From DATEUP01 sp041485285 (GTDB lineage: Archaea > Thermoplasmatota > DTKX01 > DATEUP01), in assembly GCA_041485285.1 (NCBI GenBank), contig JBGPJF010000017.1:1-54503 (forward strand): a stretch of DNA of 54,503 bases, given 5' to 3'. The notes under the pieces are model-generated. The model was not told the origin of the DNA and made no database searches. It saw only the letters and a program-made list of their open reading frames with translations. Positions 50,907-54,503 of the stretch are shown piece after piece. The position numbers and the translations under genes were made by a program. Each line of letters starts with the position of its first letter. Position 1 is the stretch's first letter.

Positions 50907-51500
50907 CTACCACCACTCCCCCGCTTGGCGGAACTCGTAGTCCTTTCGCAGCGGGTGGCCGATCCAGTCGTCGGGCAGAAGGACGCGGCGCAGGTCAGGG
51001 TGGCCGACGAACTTGACCCCCATGAGGTCGAACTGCTCGCGCTCGAGCCAATTGGCGCCGCGCCAAACCAAGGAGGCGCTTGGCATCTCGGGGTCGGTGC
51101 GGTCGCAGGTGACGGAGGTCTCGACGGTCATGTGGTTCGTGTAGGAGAACAGGAGGTGCTTGACTTCGATGCGGTCCATGTGGTCGATGGCAACGACAAG
51201 CGAGCAGTGGTCGAACCCCTCTTTGTCGCGCAGCCACCTCCAGAAGTCCTGGACCGCGGCGGCGTCCGTGTCGAAGGTGACGAGCACATTGCGCTCGATT
51301 TGGATGCCGGGGTTGAGGGGGTTCAGCGCCTTGACGGCCTTGACCTTGCCCTTGAAGGTCGCCTCGATGCGCGAGGCAAGCTCGGCGCACTCCCCCGCAG
51401 GCGGCAGCGTCGAGACGGGAATCGGCGGGGCGCCTGCGGGCGTCATCGGCGCTGCCATCGGCTTCCGCTCCCGGTTCGTTTGGCCGTTGCGACGCGTCAC
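50907..51500 (-). CDS. nuoC: Complex I 30 kDa-type subunit NuoC
   Basis: This 197-residue protein has the NuoC core in its C-terminal 130 residues: SLVVAIDHMDRIEVKHLLFSY, WLEREQFDLMGVKFVGHPDLRR, and VLLPDDWIGHPLRKDY. The N-terminal 45 residues are Pro/Ala-rich. Start GTG 51500 lies eight bases after nuoB's stop; ATGs at 51458 and nearby are alternatives. It is separate from NuoD, unlike NuoCD fusions. Confidence 0.92.
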   Translation of the reverse strand: MTRRNGQTNRERKPMAAPMTPAGAPPIPVSTLPPAGECAELASRIEATFKGKVKAVKALNPLNPGIQIERNVLVTFDTDAAAVQDFWRWLRDKEGFDHCSLVVAIDHMDRIEVKHLLFSYTNHMTVETSVTCDRTDPEMPSASLVWRGANWLEREQFDLMGVKFVGHPDLRRVLLPDDWIGHPLRKDYEFRQAGEWW

Positions 51501-51508
51501 GGTTCAAG

Positions 51509-52138
51509 TCACTCGGCGCCGGCCTGGCGCGCGAGCTCCTGCCTGATGCCGGTCCCGAGGTAGTCGGGCTTCTGCATCAGGATCTTCTCTTGCAGCTTGA
51601 TGAGACCGAACAGCATGGCCTCGGGCCGCGGGGGGCAGCCGGGGACATACACGTCGACCGGGATGATCTGGTCGGCGCCGAGCACGGTGTTGTAGCCCTC
51701 GAAGAAGGGCCCGCCCGAGATTGCGCAGTTGCCGACGGCCATCGCCCACTTGGGTTCGGCCATCTGGTCGTACAGCATGCGCAGGCGTGGGGCGAACTTG
51801 CGGGAGATCGTCCCGTTGATGAACAGGACGTCGCACTGGCGGGGGGACGACCAAAAGAGGATCCCCAGGCGCTCGGCGTCGAAGCGGGAGGCGCCCATGG
51901 CGGCCATCTCGATGGCGCAGCAGGCGATGCCGAGGTGCAGGGGCCACAGGGAGGCGGCCTGGCCGACCTTCAGGATCTGCCCCATCGAATTGTTGACGAG
52001 CTTGCGCACATAGGTGGACACGATCGGGGCCTCGACGAGCGAGCGCTCAATCGCGTTCTGCGCGCGCAGGAGCAGGTCACGCGAGCGCGCGAACAGCGCC
52101 CCGTCGCCGTCGGGAAGCTTGGGGGCGTTTAGATCCAT
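51509..52138 (-). CDS. nuoB: Complex I 20 kDa-type subunit NuoB
   Basis: This 209-residue protein carries the N2 [4Fe-4S] ligands: GIACCAIEM (two adjacent Cys), VGNCAISGG and PGCPPRPE. The N-terminal 50 residues are an extension before the conserved WPLHLG. It overlaps the end of nuoA by ten bases. N2 passes electrons to the quinone bound between NuoB and NuoD. Confidence 0.95.
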   Translation of the reverse strand: MDLNAPKLPDGDGALFARSRDLLLRAQNAIERSLVEAPIVSTYVRKLVNNSMGQILKVGQAASLWPLHLGIACCAIEMAAMGASRFDAERLGILFWSSPRQCDVLFINGTISRKFAPRLRMLYDQMAEPKWAMAVGNCAISGGPFFEGYNTVLGADQIIPVDVYVPGCPPRPEAMLFGLIKLQEKILMQKPDYLGTGIRQELARQAGAE

Positions 52139-52497
52139 ATCCGGTCCTCCATCCTCAGCGCATAGGCGATCGACACGAGCCAGATCGCGATGAACGCGCC
52201 AAACACGATGCGCGTGTCAAGCGTGACGTCCCGCCACACGGAGATGTACAGGAGGACGAACAGGGCCATGACATCGGACACGACGAAGGGGATGGCGAAC
52301 CGGTAGAACTGGAAGTGGAACTGGATGGGGGGGTTGCCAAGGGGCTCCTCGCCGCACTCGAAGGGGAGCACCTTGCGCGGGTGGGGGTTGCGGGGGGCAA
52401 AAAACCGGGGCATGTAGAGCGAAATCACCGCGAAGGCGATCCCCAAGACGGCAAAGATGGCCAGGGGGATGTACGACTCCGGCGTTACGCCTGGCAT
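52129..52497 (-). CDS. nuoA: Complex I subunit NuoA
   Basis: This 122-residue protein has three TM helices and the family loop PFECGEEPLGNPPIQFHFQFY. ATG 52497 lies 30 nt from the TATA box at 52524-52531, so nuoA is the promoter-proximal gene of the operon. Order on the minus strand is A-B-C-D-HI-J-J-K-L-M-N. No nuoE, nuoF or nuoG was found. Confidence 0.95.
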   Translation of the reverse strand: MPGVTPESYIPLAIFAVLGIAFAVISLYMPRFFAPRNPHPRKVLPFECGEEPLGNPPIQFHFQFYRFAIPFVVSDVMALFVLLYISVWRDVTLDTRIVFGAFIAIWLVSIAYALRMEDRIWI

Positions 52498-52523
52498 ACG
52501 GGGTCGCGGGATGGGGGCGTTGT

Positions 52524-52531
52524 TATTTAAG
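52524..52531 (-). promoter_or_regulatory. TATA box of the nuo operon
   Basis: TTAAATAA on the minus strand, 30 nt before nuoA's ATG. It is the only AT-rich element upstream; all later nuo genes overlap or are closely spaced, so this promoter probably drives about 10.9 kb. Confidence 0.7.
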
Positions 52532-52670
52532 GGTTTATGGGAGCCAGATAGCGCGCCTCGACAGTGCAAACATGGGCTCAAAAAACGGCGGGGCGTTGGG
52601 CGATAACCTGCGGGTGTTCCGTTTCGGTTTCCAAATCATTTAGTGCGGACAACCGCTCGCGCGCGTTTGC

Positions 52671-53648
52671 ATGGCGGGCGCGGTGCTGTTTGAGGCGGCC
52701 GCCGTTGCCATCGTCGCCGCGCTGATGGTGTTCGTCGCGGTGCGCAAACAGGGGTTTGTGCTGTTCGCGACGATCGCGATGTTCGCGGTGGTGGCGCTCG
52801 AGGTTGTGGCGGGGTGGCTCTACCCGAACGAGCGGGCGTTCGGGGACCTCGAGTGGCAGTTCGGTCTGGTCCTCAACCCGCTCCAGTACTACCGGCTCGC
52901 GACGCACCTCTTCGTGCACGACACGCGCACGGCCGCGCACATCGTGGGCAACGTGTTCACGTTCCTCTTGCTCGGTTGGCCGCTGGAGCAGAAGATCGGC
53001 TGGAAGCTCACGATGGTCGTGTTTTTCCTGACGGGGATGGCAGGGGCGGTGGCCTCCTCGGTCTTCGTGGTCGGGACGCAGGGCCCGAACAGCGAATGGC
53101 TGACGGCCCCCGGGTACGGCGCGTCGGGCGCAATCTTCGGGGTGATCGGCTACTTCGCGGTGCGCTACCCGGAGGAGAAGGTGCTCGCGCCGCTGATCGT
53201 GGTGCTCGCGCGGGTGCCCATCCGGATTGCGGCGGCCTTTGCGCTGCTGGTGCAGGCGATCATCCTCATGCAGATCCAGAACCCGTTCATCCCGGGGTTG
53301 CCGTGGCCGTCGGTGCTCGCGCACGTGGTGAGTTTCGTGATCGGGATGGCGGCCACCCGCGTGCCGGGCCTGCGCTCCGCCGACACGCCCTTAGAGCGCG
53401 CGTTCCACCTCGACCTCGCGCCGCTGCGCGAGCTCGTGGTGAAACCGGCGGAGAAGATGGAGGTCGAGGGGATCATCAAGGAGGACATCCCCGAGGTTGC
53501 GCAAGCCAAGCTTGAGGCGTTCTTGAAGCGCGCGCGGTGCCCGAAGTGCCAGGGCGTCCTGGAGCTCGAAGGGAACAAGGTAACGAGCGCGTGCGGGTGG
53601 CAGGTGGAGTTTCAGCGGCACAAGCACGCCGCCAAATCCCGTCCGTGA
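52671..53648 (+). CDS. Rhomboid-family intramembrane protease with C-terminal zinc ribbon
   Basis: This 325-residue protein has about seven TM helices (5-230). The catalytic motif is GASGAIFG with Ser152, paired with His218 (LAHVVSFVIGM); the conserved helix HIVGNVFTFLLLGW (His90, Asn94) supports an active enzyme. Residues 235-285 form a cytosolic linker. Cys290/Cys293 (CPKC) with Cys308 (ACGW) make a small zinc-ribbon-like tail, possibly completed by a C-terminal His. Substrates are unknown. ATG 52671 lies about 33 nt after AAATCATTTA, a weak TATA element. Confidence 0.88.
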   Translation: MAGAVLFEAAAVAIVAALMVFVAVRKQGFVLFATIAMFAVVALEVVAGWLYPNERAFGDLEWQFGLVLNPLQYYRLATHLFVHDTRTAAHIVGNVFTFLLLGWPLEQKIGWKLTMVVFFLTGMAGAVASSVFVVGTQGPNSEWLTAPGYGASGAIFGVIGYFAVRYPEEKVLAPLIVVLARVPIRIAAAFALLVQAIILMQIQNPFIPGLPWPSVLAHVVSFVIGMAATRVPGLRSADTPLERAFHLDLAPLRELVVKPAEKMEVEGIIKEDIPEVAQAKLEAFLKRARCPKCQGVLELEGNKVTSACGWQVEFQRHKHAAKSRP

Positions 53649-53706
53649 GGGTGAGAGGGAGTGGCGATTTCCCTCAGCCAATGTTCTTAGGGCGGGGAAA
53701 GCTCGA

Positions 53707-54105
53707 ATGGCTGTGTCCACCAACGCGGCGCGCGCCTCGCTGTTCGACATGGCGAATTCCTTCCTCGACCTGGCGCGCGAAGAAATGGGGGCGGGCTATG
53801 ACCTCGATGACTACCGCCGCGTGCGCGATGCGGCCGAGAAAGCATGGCTGGCCTCAACGCAAGCCGTCGATTTCGCGATGGAACGGCACGGCCTCCTCCC
53901 GGAGCCAGGGGCGATGGCGCACCACTCGCGGCACCGTTTCCTGCAAAAGGCGGGAAGACAGGATCTGTCGGACAGGCTGTCGGTTTTCGCCGATCAGTTG
54001 CATGGGCGGGTGTTCGATGTCGGCGATGTGCCGGACCGACCGCAAATGCAGCGCATGATCGACGAGGTTGCGCAGTTCGTAGTGACGGTTGCCGAGCAGG
54101 TCTGA
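53707..54105 (+). CDS. Small helical protein, HEPN/PaREP1-like (tentative)
   Basis: This 132-residue soluble protein is almost wholly helical: RDAAEKAWLASTQAVDFAME in the second helix recalls PaREP1/HEPN proteins, which share such Ala-rich, Trp-containing helices. A conserved Arg-x4-6-His RNase motif is not clearly present, so nuclease activity is not claimed. It starts at ATG 53707, about 20 nt after a TTCTTAGG element. It lies upstream of the KaiC-like ATPase gene in the same direction. Confidence 0.5.
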   Translation: MAVSTNAARASLFDMANSFLDLAREEMGAGYDLDDYRRVRDAAEKAWLASTQAVDFAMERHGLLPEPGAMAHHSRHRFLQKAGRQDLSDRLSVFADQLHGRVFDVGDVPDRPQMQRMIDEVAQFVVTVAEQV

Positions 54106-54130
54106 AACGCGCCGCCGCGCCCGGCAAAGC

Positions 54131-54138
54131 CTTTTACC
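54131..54138 (+). promoter_or_regulatory. TATA box of the KaiC-like gene
   Basis: CCTTTTAC lies about 45 nt before the TTG at 54180. Confidence 0.5.
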
Positions 54139-54179
54139 GCGCCCGCCGATCGAAAGTCTGGCCATCGTACGCGGCCAGG

Positions 54180-54503
54180 TTGGAATCTGCAACGGCCGAC
54201 GGCGACCGCATCCGCAGCGGCATCCACGGCCTGGACGCGATCATCGAGGGGGGCTTCCGTCCGCATAGCTCCGTGGTCGTGGCGGGCTCCTCGGGGACTG
54301 GAAAGACCACCTTTGCCATCCAATTCGTGCTCGAAGGCCTCGAGCAGGGGGAACAGGCCCTGTACATTACGATGGAAGAAACCCCGGATCAGATCCTCAA
54401 GGAATCGAAGCTGATGGGCCTCGACCTCCACCCGTTCCTCGACAAGACGCTCTTCTTCGTGCACCTGCGCGGCGAGAACTTCAAGCGGATGATCCGCGAG
54501 CAG
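54180..54503 (+). CDS. KaiC/RadA-family ATPase (N-terminal part)
   Basis: The first 108 residues are visible; the gene runs past the window. RIRSGIHGLDAIIEGGF at 10-26 and Walker A GSSGTGKTT (36-44), with ALYITMEETPDQI downstream, are typical of archaeal KaiC-like RecA-superfamily ATPases. These proteins act in signalling and regulation, for example with archaellum or sensory genes, but the role here is open. The best in-frame start is TTG 54180, as no ATG or GTG lies upstream in frame. Confidence 0.88.
   Translation, partial: MESATADGDRIRSGIHGLDAIIEGGFRPHSSVVVAGSSGTGKTTFAIQFVLEGLEQGEQALYITMEETPDQILKESKLMGLDLHPFLDKTLFFVHLRGENFKRMIREQ

Noticed and set aside
1..54503. tRNA, rRNA, IS elements, integrases or attachment sites
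   Set aside because: Intergenic gaps are all short (the longest about 180 bases) and no cloverleaf, transposase or terminal repeats were seen.

Overview
The window comes from a GC-rich archaeal chromosome, most likely an uncultured euryarchaeon of the Thermoplasmatota type. Archaeal signs are TATA boxes about 25-35 nt before many start codons (often leaderless), a DacZ-type diadenylate cyclase, an archaeal GlmU-like nucleotidylyltransferase/acetyltransferase, an Lrp/AsnC regulator, an 11-subunit complex I without NuoE/F/G, C-terminal surface-protein sorting motifs and (RVNGG)n repeats. No rRNA, tRNA, CRISPR array, IS element or prophage was seen. The placement is inferred from gene content; no marker gene is present.

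Layout. 1-6.9 kb: the start of gcvT, a small zinc protein, a lipoprotein-like surface protein, an M50 intramembrane protease with a large ectodomain, a VIT/CCC1-type transporter and two tandem-UspA stress proteins. 7.1-10.1 kb: glmU-like and glmS (UDP-GlcNAc supply). 10.3-17.2 kb: a 1027-residue membrane protein with a 17-unit RVNGG minisatellite, small conserved proteins, a divergent acetyltransferase / ribulose-phosphate 3-epimerase pair sharing one TATA region, a frameshifted lipoprotein gene, and a methyltransferase-Lrp pair. 17.4-20.6 kb: a molybdenum-cofactor operon moaE-moaC-moaB-moeA with a Nudix hydrolase. 20.6-21.8 kb: acylphosphatase and dacZ.

22.0-30.9 kb: a five-gene co-directional cluster. 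It holds a 1320-residue surface protein (Ig-like repeats, a cleaved-adhesin-like insertion, one TM segment, a cytosolic DUF4129-like domain), a DUF4350-like protein, a MoxR ATPase, a DUF58 protein and a Pro-rich membrane protein. This is the strongest candidate for a poorly described cell-envelope system. 31.0-41.4 kb: an AmmeMemoRadiSam radical SAM enzyme, purM, etfBA, an ABC exporter (probably CTG-initiated), an AbrB-like small protein, a coiled-coil protein and an acyl-CoA dehydrogenase.

41.6-52.5 kb (minus strand): a complete nuo operon A-B-C-D-HI-J1-J2-K-L-M-N. NuoH and NuoI are fused in one 704-residue polypeptide, NuoJ is split by an in-frame UGA, and there is no NADH module. With etfBA and the acyl-CoA dehydrogenase nearby, the region suggests electron flow from acyl oxidation and an unidentified donor into a membrane-bound proton- or sodium-pumping complex. 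52.7-54.5 kb: a rhomboid protease with a zinc-ribbon tail, a small helical protein, and the start of a KaiC/RadA-like ATPase cut by the window edge.
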